Shown: in pieces, positions 1 to 7,388 of the stretch
How the letters are laid out: each line of letters begins with the position of its first letter
Position numbering within the stretch: the stretch's first letter is position 1
Assembly: GCA_023230285.1 (NCBI GenBank)
Contig: JALNXP010000068.1
Span: 1-10,162, forward strand
DNA: 10,162 nt
Origin: Bacteroidales bacterium
Lineage (GTDB): Bacteria > Bacteroidota > Bacteroidia > Bacteroidales > BM520
Direction of reading: 5' to 3'
Made by a program: the position numbers and the translations under genes
Notes under the pieces: model-generated
What the model was told of the DNA's origin: nothing
The model's input: only the letters and a program-made list of their open reading frames with translations
Databases searched by the model: none

Positions 1-13
1 AGAAGTGCGAAAA

Positions 14-58
14 ATTGATGTTCTTTTGTGAAGCGTAGCGAAACCAAAGAACATCAAT
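14..58. repeat. Inverted repeat, 13-bp perfect stem
   Basis: Bases 14-26 (ATTGATGTTCTTT) are the exact reverse complement of 46-58, with a 19-nt loop at 27-45 containing GAAGCGTAGCG. No T-tract follows on either strand, so it does not look like an intrinsic terminator. It could end the transcript of a gene left of the window, but no such gene is visible. Confidence 0.7.
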
Positions 59-117
59 AGGTTTCAAATAGCAATAACAAAAAAAAGAGACTTTATTTTG
101 GTAAAGAGTCCCTACAA

Positions 118-142
118 ACATGCGACCCCTACGGGGTCATGT
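118..142. repeat. GC-rich REP-like hairpin
   Basis: GACCCC (124-129) pairs with GGGGTC (133-138) across a TAC loop. The stem extends through ACAT (118-121) and ATGT (139-142) after a 2-nt bulge at 122-123. Its high GC content stands out in AT-rich surroundings and is typical of short dispersed palindromes. There is no T-tract on the + strand. Confidence 0.65.
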
Positions 143-176
143 CAGAGAATTTACAAACTGATAAGGCAAACTCAAA

Positions 177-195
177 ATTGTTGCAAAGCAACAAT
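177..195. repeat. Inverted repeat, 8-bp stem with AAA loop
   Basis: ATTGTTGC (177-184) and GCAACAAT (188-195) are perfect reverse complements around AAA. Read on the minus strand the stem is followed by TTTTGAGTTTG, loosely terminator-like. No minus-strand gene ends here, so a terminator role is unlikely. Confidence 0.6.
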
Positions 196-245
196 GCAGA
201 CCCGCCTTGGCTGATGAGGTTTTGACGCAGCGGAAGACTTTTTTG

Positions 246-271
246 TTACTTTTCTAATCATAAAAAAGTAA
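246..271. repeat. Inverted repeat TTACTTTT / AAAAGTAA
   Basis: TTACTTTT (246-253) is the reverse complement of AAAAGTAA (264-271), with a 10-nt loop. It is the last inverted repeat of the cluster and lies 20 bp before the 34-nt element shared with the gpsA upstream region. Confidence 0.55.
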
Positions 272-290
272 AAGAAGAAATTCTCAACTC

Positions 291-324
291 TTTATTGTAT
301 TTTCGCAATGCTAATGAATCTACG
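291..324 (+). repeat. 34-nt upstream element, copy 1 (ftsY side)
   Basis: This 34-nt stretch matches the reverse complement of 9545-9578 at 33 of 34 positions (one difference, G316). Oriented toward their downstream genes (ftsY here, gpsA there), both copies end exactly 58 nt before a TATCTTTGCA promoter box. Weaker ungapped similarity (17 of 24) continues for about 24 nt downstream. It may be a conserved regulator-binding or upstream-activating site, or part of a dispersed promoter-bearing repeat. Confidence 0.8.
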
Positions 325-382
325 GAATTTATCTTTAAAATATATATCGTTATTTCTCAGAGCTAAATTCAAAAAAAACATA

Positions 383-390
383 TATCTTTG
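383..390 (+). promoter_or_regulatory. ftsY promoter, -7 box TATCTTTG
   Basis: TATCTTTG matches the Bacteroidota -7 consensus TAnnTTTG. The expected -33 TTG about 19-21 nt upstream is not recognisable, so the promoter may rely on upstream sequence such as the element at 291-324. Transcription would start near 395-398, leaving a leader of only about 15 nt before the ftsY ATG at 412. Confidence 0.65.
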
Positions 391-411
391 CATCTTAAAA
401 AACGAAAAAGC

Positions 412-1392
412 ATGGGCATATTTTCATTTTTCTCCAAAAAAAATAAGGAGCAGGATAAAGTTCAGGAAAAACAGGAGCTTAACGAGGGCTTAAAAAAAAC
501 AAAAGAGAGTGTCTTCTCTAAGTTGAGTAGGGCAATTGTCGGAAAATCTAAAGTTGATGATGAAGTGCTTGATAATTTAGAAGAGGCATTGGTAACTTCG
601 GATGTTGGCGTAGATACTACATTGAAAATTATTGATAGAATTCAAAAGCGTGTAGCTCGCGACAAGTTTTTAAACACCTCCGAGCTTAATTCCATATTAA
701 AAGAGGAAATTGCGGGACTGCTGTCGGAATCATCGCAAAATGATAATGATAACTGCGGCATCCCTGATACGGACGAGCCTTATGTTATCATGGTAGTTGG
801 TGTTAATGGAGTAGGTAAGACTACTACTATCGGGAAACTTGCCAACATGTTTAAGAAGGCAGGGCTTTCTGTGATGCTTGGTGCTGCCGACACTTTTAGA
901 GCTGCGGCTGTCGACCAGCTTAAGATATGGGCAGAGCGTGCCGGTGTGCCAATAGTGTCGCAGGGTATGGGTGCCGACCCGGCTTCCGTGGCTTACGATA
1001 CAGTGGCTTCAGCTAAAGCCAATAATGTCGATGTCGTTATTATTGATACCGCCGGTCGTCTGCATAATAAAGTTCATTTGATGAACGAGTTGTCTAAGAT
1101 TAAAAAGGTGATGCAGAAAGTTATTCCTAATGCTCCACAGGAAATTTTACTCGTCATAGACGCTTCTACCGGACAAAATGCAATTGAACAAACTAAACAG
1201 TTTACTCAGGCTACCGATGTTAATGCTCTCGCTATTACCAAACTCGATGGCACTGCTAAAGGCGGTGTCGTATTAGGAATATCCGACCAGTTTAAAATTC
1301 CAGTGAAATACATCGGCGTGGGCGAAAAAATCGATGACCTCCAACTCTTTGATAAATACCAATTTGTGGAAACTTTGTTCTCAATAGAATAA
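412..1392 (+). CDS. ftsY: Signal recognition particle receptor FtsY
   Basis: SRP-family GTPase of 326 aa that docks SRP-ribosome complexes at the inner membrane and passes nascent membrane proteins to SecYEG. Residues about 25-105 form the helical N domain. The G domain follows, with the P-loop GVNGVGKTTT (130-139), DTFRAAA (160-166), DTAGR (212-216), TKLDG (276-280) and GVGE (302-305), all intact. The short lysine/glutamate-rich head, beginning MGIFSFFSKKNK, replaces the long acidic A domain of E. coli FtsY and probably binds membrane. I chose ATG 412. An in-frame TTG at 388 would add eight residues but is part of the -7 promoter box, so it cannot lie in the transcript from that promoter. 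rlmD follows after 42 bp with no promoter box between, suggesting one operon. Confidence 0.97.
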   Translation: MGIFSFFSKKNKEQDKVQEKQELNEGLKKTKESVFSKLSRAIVGKSKVDDEVLDNLEEALVTSDVGVDTTLKIIDRIQKRVARDKFLNTSELNSILKEEIAGLLSESSQNDNDNCGIPDTDEPYVIMVVGVNGVGKTTTIGKLANMFKKAGLSVMLGAADTFRAAAVDQLKIWAERAGVPIVSQGMGADPASVAYDTVASAKANNVDVVIIDTAGRLHNKVHLMNELSKIKKVMQKVIPNAPQEILLVIDASTGQNAIEQTKQFTQATDVNALAITKLDGTAKGGVVLGISDQFKIPVKYIGVGEKIDDLQLFDKYQFVETLFSIE

Positions 1393-1434
1393 TTCTTTGT
1401 CTAATAATGTTTTGTCAAATAATATGTTTTTACG

Positions 1435-2847
1435 ATGAAAAATAATACACCGCAAATATTTACCAATGTCGATATTATTGATGCTGCCAGCGATGGCAAC
1501 GCTGTAGGCAAAACCGCCGATAACCTGATTTTGTTTGTGCCTTATGGCGCTCCCGGCGATAATGTTGATGTGCAAGTTACCAAAAAACGTAAATCTTTTA
1601 AATACGGTAAAATTATCGCCTTTAACAAGTTGTCAGAGAATAGGGTAGAACCTAAATGCGAGCATTATACTATGTGTGGCGGCTGTAAATGGCAACACCT
1701 TAATTATAAATCGCAACTGTTCTTTAAACAAAAACAAGTGGCAGATGCCCTTACAAGAATAGCAAAAGTTAATGTTGATGATGTTTTACCTATTCTGCCT
1801 TCTGATAATACAGAGTATTATAGAAATAAGTTGGAGTTTACTTTTTCCGACTTTCGCTGGATGCCCGAAGGTGAGTTTAAATCCGGCGAACCTCGCAACC
1901 TCAACGGCTTGGGATTTCACCTGCCGGGCATGTTCGACAGAGTTATTGATGTTAAAAAATGTTATTTGCAAGCATATCCATCTGACGACATCAGACTTTT
2001 TGTGAAAAATTACGCCTTGGAGCATGAACTGACTTTTTATAACGTCAAAACTCATTCCGGCTTGCTCCGTAATCTGATGATAAGACAGTCTAATACCGGC
2101 GGACTGATGGTGGTATTGGTGGTAAACTATAACGCTGAAAAAGAGTTTCTTCCATTATTGAGCGAGTTGCAAAATGCCTTCCCGCAAATTACCTCGCTGA
2201 TGTATATCATAAATGATAAATTTAATGATGATTATGCCGACAGAGATGTGAAATTATTTTACGGTGAAGACCATCTTGTGGAAGAAATGGAAAACTTTAA
2301 GTTTATTGTCAGTCCTAAGTCTTTTTATCAAACTAATCATGAACAAGCTTATAAATTGTATAAAGTAGCACGCGAATTTGCCAACTTGACCGGTAAGGAA
2401 ATTGTTTACGATTTATATACAGGAACAGGAACTATCGCTGTTTTTGTTTCAGCAAAAGCTAAAAAAGTTGTTGGTATAGAGTATGTTGAACAAGCTGTTA
2501 ATAATGCTGTCGTAAATGCCGAGATTAATGGTATTAATAACCTTTCTTTTTTTACCGGAGATATGGCAAAGATATTAACCGAAGACTTTATTGCAAAAAA
2601 TGGAACTCCTGATGTGATTATTACAGACCCGCCGCGTGCAGGAATGCACCCTGATGTCATTAATCAAATTTTAAAATGCAGCCCTGAACGGATAGTTTAT
2701 GTGAGCTGTAATCCTGCAACGCAAGCACGCGACATAGCCCTACTCTCAGAAAAGTATGACGTTAAAAAAGTACAACCGGTAGATATGTTCCCTCATACAC
2801 AACATGTAGAAAACGTAGCCCTACTCGAACTAATCACTAACCACTAA
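1435..2847 (+). CDS. rlmD: 23S rRNA (uracil-5-)-methyltransferase, RlmD/RumA family
   Basis: SAM-dependent RNA methyltransferase of 470 aa that makes 5-methyluridine, in E. coli at U1939 of 23S rRNA. A TRAM RNA-binding domain spans about residues 5-65. Four cysteines (C75, C81, C84, C176) match the [4Fe-4S] ligands of RumA. The catalytic domain has Q299 in SFYQTN, the SAM loop DLYTGTGTIA (326-335), TDPPRAGM (397-404), the nucleophile C425 in YVSCNP and the likely general base E459 in HVENVALLE. All key residues are present. Site specificity (U1939, U747 or both, as in RlmCD) cannot be read from sequence. The last codons and the stop TAA (2845-2847) lie inside the heptamer array at 2829-2940, so the repeat encodes the tail ITNH. 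Probably co-transcribed with ftsY; converges on tamB. Confidence 0.93.
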   Translation: MKNNTPQIFTNVDIIDAASDGNAVGKTADNLILFVPYGAPGDNVDVQVTKKRKSFKYGKIIAFNKLSENRVEPKCEHYTMCGGCKWQHLNYKSQLFFKQKQVADALTRIAKVNVDDVLPILPSDNTEYYRNKLEFTFSDFRWMPEGEFKSGEPRNLNGLGFHLPGMFDRVIDVKKCYLQAYPSDDIRLFVKNYALEHELTFYNVKTHSGLLRNLMIRQSNTGGLMVVLVVNYNAEKEFLPLLSELQNAFPQITSLMYIINDKFNDDYADRDVKLFYGEDHLVEEMENFKFIVSPKSFYQTNHEQAYKLYKVAREFANLTGKEIVYDLYTGTGTIAVFVSAKAKKVVGIEYVEQAVNNAVVNAEINGINNLSFFTGDMAKILTEDFIAKNGTPDVIITDPPRAGMHPDVINQILKCSPERIVYVSCNPATQARDIALLSEKYDVKKVQPVDMFPHTQHVENVALLELITNH

Positions 2848-2940
2848 CCACTAACCATTATCCATTATCCATTATCCATTATCCATTATCCATTGTTCAT
2901 TGTTCATTATCCATTGTTCATTGTCCATTATTCACTTTCC
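2829..2940. repeat. Tandem array of 16 heptamers between rlmD and tamB
   Basis: Sixteen 7-nt units sit in unbroken phase. In order on the + strand: ACTAATC, ACTAACC x3, ATTATCC x5, ATTGTTC x2, ATTATCC, ATTGTTC, ATTGTCC, ATTATTC, ACTTTCC. The array fills the whole 70-bp gap between the two stop codons and reaches 19 nt into rlmD and 23 nt into tamB, providing both stops. Similar degenerate heptamers occur in intergenic regions of some Bacteroidota and cyanobacteria (from memory). No hairpin terminator is visible in or beside it. Confidence 0.9.
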
Positions 2941-5900
2941 TCTTTTTACTGAAAATATCGGAGAATTTATTGAATTCAGTGTAATATGATAAGCCAATGC
3001 CCTGAGTGTACGGCGCATGTTCTTCTAATACATTAAATTCGTTAGACCTGTTGAATGCTTTTACCCTTAATTTTCCATCTTGAGTGATTTTGTACTCTAT
3101 AATTACATCACCAACAATGTTACTCGCTGTTTGTGTGGTCTGCGAATTGTAATTCTGTACGCCGATGTTGCCGTCAATTATCAGCCTGTTGTTGAAAAGC
3201 TCTGTTTTCATCACTATTTCCCATTCTTCCGGAGTTACTTCGTTGCCGGGATTGTAATTGACACCTAAGTCTAAATTGTTGCTTATCATTGATAACCAAG
3301 ATGATATCTGGCTTGATATAAAACTTAAAGAACTTGCACCGATGCCACTTGATAAAGATGTATTGTTAGAACTGAAATTGAACGATTTAAAAACTAATAA
3401 CGAGAATACTTGCTGACTGACTTCTGTCTGGTCATTCATGTCGAAAGCAGCAAAAACGAGGTCTTGTATGTCTTTGTCTACATTAGGTAACTCTAAATCG
3501 AAACTGATGGTTGGGTTTGCTAACACGCCCGAAAAGTTGATGATGCAGTTTATCGGGATGCGTTGTTCCATAATAGACTGGTCGGTGATTGTCGGTATGC
3601 CTTCTAAAGAAGCTCTTAGCTGATAAATTGCCTGCAAATTCATGGTCGCATTCATTGGGTCACCATTGAAAATTAATGAGCCGCCTTCTTTGATTGTGAA
3701 ATCACGTCCGACTATGCTCTGGAAATTGACGTTGAAATTTCCGGCTGTGACGTAATAGTCGCCTAATACAGAGTATGTCCCGTCTTTTTTCTGAGTGTAG
3801 CTGATTTCGCCACTGCCATTGATGTTCATCTCTCCAAAAGAATATGGCAAGTAAATGTTCAGCTGCGTATTAGGATTGATGTTGGCTTTTGCCGATATTG
3901 TGTAGAAGTTGTCTTTTACTTTGTTGGCTTTGTTATTATTTGTAATGCTGTCAGCACTGCTTTTACCTTCATTGAAATGTATAAATGAATGTTGAGATGC
4001 TGTCTTGTTAGACGATATCGCTATGTTTATTTCTGTTGCAGCACCTGTCGTAACATTGGCGTTGATTTTCATATCCTCCAAAGACCCTTGTAAGGCTGCT
4101 GTCCCCGATAAATACGTCTTCCCGTATACAACTTGCTCTAATGTTGGCTGCATGTTGTCAAGAAAGATAAAATCTTCAAACTTGGTATTTAAGGATAAAA
4201 CCAAATCTTTCCAATTATTATGATATATACTGCCTGATAAGTCAAATGACTTGCCATAGTTGTCGTAAACCTTAAAAGCATCAAAAGATATGTGGTCTGA
4301 ATAAAAGTCGACAGAATTTGAAAAATTGTATTTCGCACCTGTGAAATTTATGGCTAACGATGTTTGCTTAAAGTCAATAGAACCTTGCAATACAGGCGAT
4401 TTTAAAGTGTTTTGTATACTTAAATTTCCGGAAACACTACCACGTAAGTTATTAGCAAAATTGTTAATTAACGGATTAATTAAACTTATGTCAAAGTTAT
4501 GAACTCCTAATTTACCGTTAATGTCACCATCTGACGTAAAAGGATAGTATGTTGCAGTTAAACTTATAACAGTATCTACAAAATTACTTACAGCTTTATA
4601 TATGTGCGTGTTGATGTTTATCCCTTTTGTTTCGTTATTCCATTCACTGTTAAAAGACATGTCTCCAATCATTTTGTCGTTAAATAATAAGTCGTCAATG
4701 GCAATATCTGCAACTATATATGGATTATTGTTGGTCTTTTGCAGTTTTATGTTGCCATCAATGATACCGTTGAGTTTAATGTCTTTAGGTGTAAATAAAT
4801 TTACAGGAGCAATGTTTAAGTTGCTGAAATATGCTTGTATGGAATCATCAAAATTTTTAGAGTAATAACCGTCTGCAATTAAAAAAGTGCTGTCACTTTC
4901 TATCTTTAAATTGTTCAATGCCAAGTAATCAGGATTATATACAATGTCTTTGGCACTTGTGATTTTGTATTTGTTTTTTTGAAGAGAAATATATGTGTCT
5001 TCAGGAAAATTCAATAAAATATCAGGATAATTTTTAAAATTAACTAACATGGAAATTTTGCTGTCAGTATTATATGATGTGTCAACCCATGCTAATCTGA
5101 AAAAGGCAGTGTCACGATATGCTTCATTGAACAATGAAAGGTTTGAAAAATCAATAAATTCACTTTGGGTTATTTCGTCACTTAGTGATAAGTGATTGAT
5201 ATGTAAATTGTTACTTAATTTTGTCGAATCTAATTTAGAAAAAATATCTATGTTGCTCAATTTGGTTTCGTTGAATGATATATTATTGGTTTTCAATGAG
5301 AATGTTAAATCGCGTAAGTTGTTCATATCCAGCGAAATGTCTATATTATCATTGATTGTTATATTGTCTGACAATAATTTTGTAAAAGTTTCGGGCTGTA
5401 GAACATCTATGTCTATATGTAAGTTTTTACTTTTTATTGCTTGTGAATTTTCAGATGTATATTTACTTGGTACAAGGTATGCCGCTATGTTGTTAATAAT
5501 GTATGGTAATTCTTCATAAACAAAGTCACCGTTGATATTAACTTTTAAAGGCTCTGCAATAACGGAAACAGTTTTAGTGCTGTCAGCAAACTCTTGATTG
5601 ACGAAAATATTGCCAATATTATTGGTATATCCGTTTCTTTTAATTGTAAGGTTGGATACGTTGATTTGTGCGTTTAGGCTGTCTAAGTTTAAGCCGTTGA
5701 TGTCAGCATTTATGAAGCCGGCGGCAGAATATTGCGATGTGCTTGATAATAGCCCTAACTTGTTGAAATTCACGTGATTGAAATCAATGGAAATGTTGGT
5801 GATAGGTCTGGTGAGGTCGAAAAGATGGTTTAGATTGAATTGTAAAATAATATTTTCATTAAATACTTGTATTGCCGAATTTAATACTTCTCCATCGTTG

Positions 5901-7378
5901 CTAATATCAAAAGTCAAGTCGTTAATTGTAGCTTCGGGGAGCTTGATTTTGGTAACAACGCCATCTGCCGTGTATTGTTGCGGAATGAATTTTTCTGCTA
6001 CACTGTTAAAATTAATAGAAGCATCAATGGTAGAAATGTGAGAAGTGATATCTAACAACTTACCAATTTCGATTTTGGAACCGTTTAATTTGACGTTGAA
6101 ATTGTTGTATTTTTCGTCAATTTTGTTGTAGTCAATATCTGCTATAATATTTCCAAGGTCGGTTTTGATGTCGGCTTGTGTAGAGAAATCATCGAATTTT
6201 CCGAAGAAGTTGCCATTTAAATTTATAAAGCCCAACTGTTTGATGATGTCCGGCAACACTAAATGATAAGGAGTATCGACATTTTTTTGAAAAACGGGGA
6301 CATTAATTTGCGTTATATTGTTATAGTCAGTGGTGAATTTTTCTATGTTAAGCCCTAACTCCATGTCTTTTGTGTCGACATTCCTTAGAAATACGTCTCC
6401 TGCATAATACGTCTTGTCTTTATAATGTAAATCTATGTTGGTGATGTCCATGTGATTAACCGGACCTCTGACTTCAGCTTCAAGGTCAAAAAGGTTGTCA
6501 GCACCGGCTAATGTTGATGTAAAACGGCTGATGTCTATCAAGTTGATATTGGAGCCATCTCTAACAGTGCCTATAATTTCAACAGAATCAGTGAAATGCG
6601 AATAACCTTGAAAATTTCTGTAATTGAAAATCAGGTCAAGGTCGGCATCGGAGTTTGGCGTGTGAAAAACAGTGCCTATAGAGCGTAATGTTGTCGAACT
6701 TATTGTAAAATCCGAGTTGAAAGAATTGATGATGAAACCGGCTTGCTCTTTCAAGGAAATGTTTAATATTTTTAATGATACACTGTCGTTGATGACGGTG
6801 AGGTCCATAAATTCGCCATAAAACTCTGTTACGTCTATATCATTAAAGTCCGTCTCTAAATTTCTGTTTGTATAATTGCAATCTTTGTATTGATATTCCC
6901 AATTGTATACTTTTATATAGTCAGCTAAGACGTAAATAGGTTTGTCGTTTTTTTTAGACGTTTTATTTTTTTTAGACGGAAACATCATTTTTACATTAGA
7001 TTTAGCATCATTAGGATATTTTATGTGGTCGAAATCCAAATCCTTTACGATAACTTCTTTAAGATGAAAGTATTTGTTTTTTAATGATATTTTTCTGACT
7101 TTTATGTATATATAGCTTGATGATAAAAGGTTGTTGTTGTTTCTGTCTTTGATTTGCAGGCTGTCTATGATTAAAGTGTTAAAATGAGAAAAATGTAATT
7201 TATCAAAAGAAATAGGCACATTAATTTGCTCACTTACATAATTGATTGTTATCTTTGCAGCTCGATTTTGAATTGCCGGAATTTGGAACAAAATAGTTGC
7301 TGTCACTAAAAAAGCAATTAGCGAGACAATGATGATTCCAAGTGTGCGGAATAGAATATTAAAGAATTTTTTTTTCAA
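2918..7378 (-). CDS. tamB: Translocation and assembly module protein TamB (AsmA-like, DUF490)
   Basis: Envelope biogenesis protein of 1486 aa, the size expected for Bacteroidota TamB. An uncleaved N-terminal membrane anchor (about residues 10-31 after MKKK) precedes a long periplasmic part rich in short alternating beta strands. The family forms a hydrophobic groove spanning the periplasm and works with a BamA-family partner, or in phospholipid transport. The C-terminal TamB domain is recognisable: GDYYVTAGNFNV near residue 1206, GGSLIFNGDP near 1236, PTISFDLELP near 1300 and FSLLVFKSF near 1325. A lysine-rich stretch lies at 136-147. Codons 2-4 form an A9 run. The stop TGA (2918-2920) and the tail VNNGQ come from the heptamer array. 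tsaD starts 10 bp away on the other strand. The BamA-type partner is not in this window. Confidence 0.9.
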   Translation of the reverse strand: MKKKFFNILFRTLGIIIVSLIAFLVTATILFQIPAIQNRAAKITINYVSEQINVPISFDKLHFSHFNTLIIDSLQIKDRNNNNLLSSSYIYIKVRKISLKNKYFHLKEVIVKDLDFDHIKYPNDAKSNVKMMFPSKKNKTSKKNDKPIYVLADYIKVYNWEYQYKDCNYTNRNLETDFNDIDVTEFYGEFMDLTVINDSVSLKILNISLKEQAGFIINSFNSDFTISSTTLRSIGTVFHTPNSDADLDLIFNYRNFQGYSHFTDSVEIIGTVRDGSNINLIDISRFTSTLAGADNLFDLEAEVRGPVNHMDITNIDLHYKDKTYYAGDVFLRNVDTKDMELGLNIEKFTTDYNNITQINVPVFQKNVDTPYHLVLPDIIKQLGFINLNGNFFGKFDDFSTQADIKTDLGNIIADIDYNKIDEKYNNFNVKLNGSKIEIGKLLDITSHISTIDASINFNSVAEKFIPQQYTADGVVTKIKLPEATINDLTFDISNDGEVLNSAIQVFNENIILQFNLNHLFDLTRPITNISIDFNHVNFNKLGLLSSTSQYSAAGFINADINGLNLDSLNAQINVSNLTIKRNGYTNNIGNIFVNQEFADSTKTVSVIAEPLKVNINGDFVYEELPYIINNIAAYLVPSKYTSENSQAIKSKNLHIDIDVLQPETFTKLLSDNITINDNIDISLDMNNLRDLTFSLKTNNISFNETKLSNIDIFSKLDSTKLSNNLHINHLSLSDEITQSEFIDFSNLSLFNEAYRDTAFFRLAWVDTSYNTDSKISMLVNFKNYPDILLNFPEDTYISLQKNKYKITSAKDIVYNPDYLALNNLKIESDSTFLIADGYYSKNFDDSIQAYFSNLNIAPVNLFTPKDIKLNGIIDGNIKLQKTNNNPYIVADIAIDDLLFNDKMIGDMSFNSEWNNETKGININTHIYKAVSNFVDTVISLTATYYPFTSDGDINGKLGVHNFDISLINPLINNFANNLRGSVSGNLSIQNTLKSPVLQGSIDFKQTSLAINFTGAKYNFSNSVDFYSDHISFDAFKVYDNYGKSFDLSGSIYHNNWKDLVLSLNTKFEDFIFLDNMQPTLEQVVYGKTYLSGTAALQGSLEDMKINANVTTGAATEINIAISSNKTASQHSFIHFNEGKSSADSITNNNKANKVKDNFYTISAKANINPNTQLNIYLPYSFGEMNINGSGEISYTQKKDGTYSVLGDYYVTAGNFNVNFQSIVGRDFTIKEGGSLIFNGDPMNATMNLQAIYQLRASLEGIPTITDQSIMEQRIPINCIINFSGVLANPTISFDLELPNVDKDIQDLVFAAFDMNDQTEVSQQVFSLLVFKSFNFSSNNTSLSSGIGASSLSFISSQISSWLSMISNNLDLGVNYNPGNEVTPEEWEIVMKTELFNNRLIIDGNIGVQNYNSQTTQTASNIVGDVIIEYKITQDGKLRVKAFNRSNEFNVLEEHAPYTQGIGLSYYTEFNKFSDIFSKKRKVNNGQ
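7225..7257 (+). promoter_or_regulatory. Candidate tsaD promoter inside tamB
   Basis: TTTG (7225-7228) and TATCTTTG (7250-7257) are 21 nt apart and match the Bacteroidota -33/-7 pattern; GCA follows the box, as at ftsY and gpsA. It lies within the first 50 codons of tamB on the opposite strand and would give tsaD a leader of roughly 125 nt. The 10-bp gap between tamB and tsaD is too short to hold a promoter, so some internal site is needed. Confidence 0.5.
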
Positions 7379-7388
7379 TTTTATAAAA

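Larger units (their letters stand above)
14..271. repeat. Intergenic cluster of inverted repeats
   Basis: This gene-free stretch holds four clear hairpin-forming inverted repeats in a row, listed separately (14-58, 118-142, 177-195, 246-271). A weaker fifth pairs 89-94 with 105-110 and includes one G-U pair. No frame carries a convincing coding sequence: stop codons interrupt all frames within short distances. The pieces (an arm around GAAGCGTAGCG, a GACCCC/GGGGTC palindrome, a TTACTTTT/AAAAGTAA palindrome) resemble dispersed intergenic repeats I recall from other Bacteroidota genomes. That is memory, not a search result. It is best described as a composite of dispersed palindromic repeats; a structured RNA is the alternative. 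Confidence 0.6.

Noticed and set aside
210..235. Hammerhead ribozyme-like core CTGATGAG
   Set aside because: The following sequence forms no stem II, there is no properly placed GAAA, and flanking arms do not pair. A chance octamer.
308..493. 61-residue open frame on the + strand
   Set aside because: Spans the ftsY promoter and overlaps ftsY in another frame; low-complexity K/I/F composition.
2829..2940. CRISPR array
   Set aside because: The unit is 7 nt with no spacers and no cas genes are nearby.
5196..5519. 107-residue open frame on the + strand
   Set aside because: Lies wholly antisense within tamB, with no promoter, homology or leader; a by-product of tamB codon use. The same holds for the other open frames opposite tamB.
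7329..7388. Longer tsaD starting at 7329
   Set aside because: The 20 extra residues are not TsaD-like and are the reverse strand of the tamB signal anchor; ATG 7389 begins just before the family signature.
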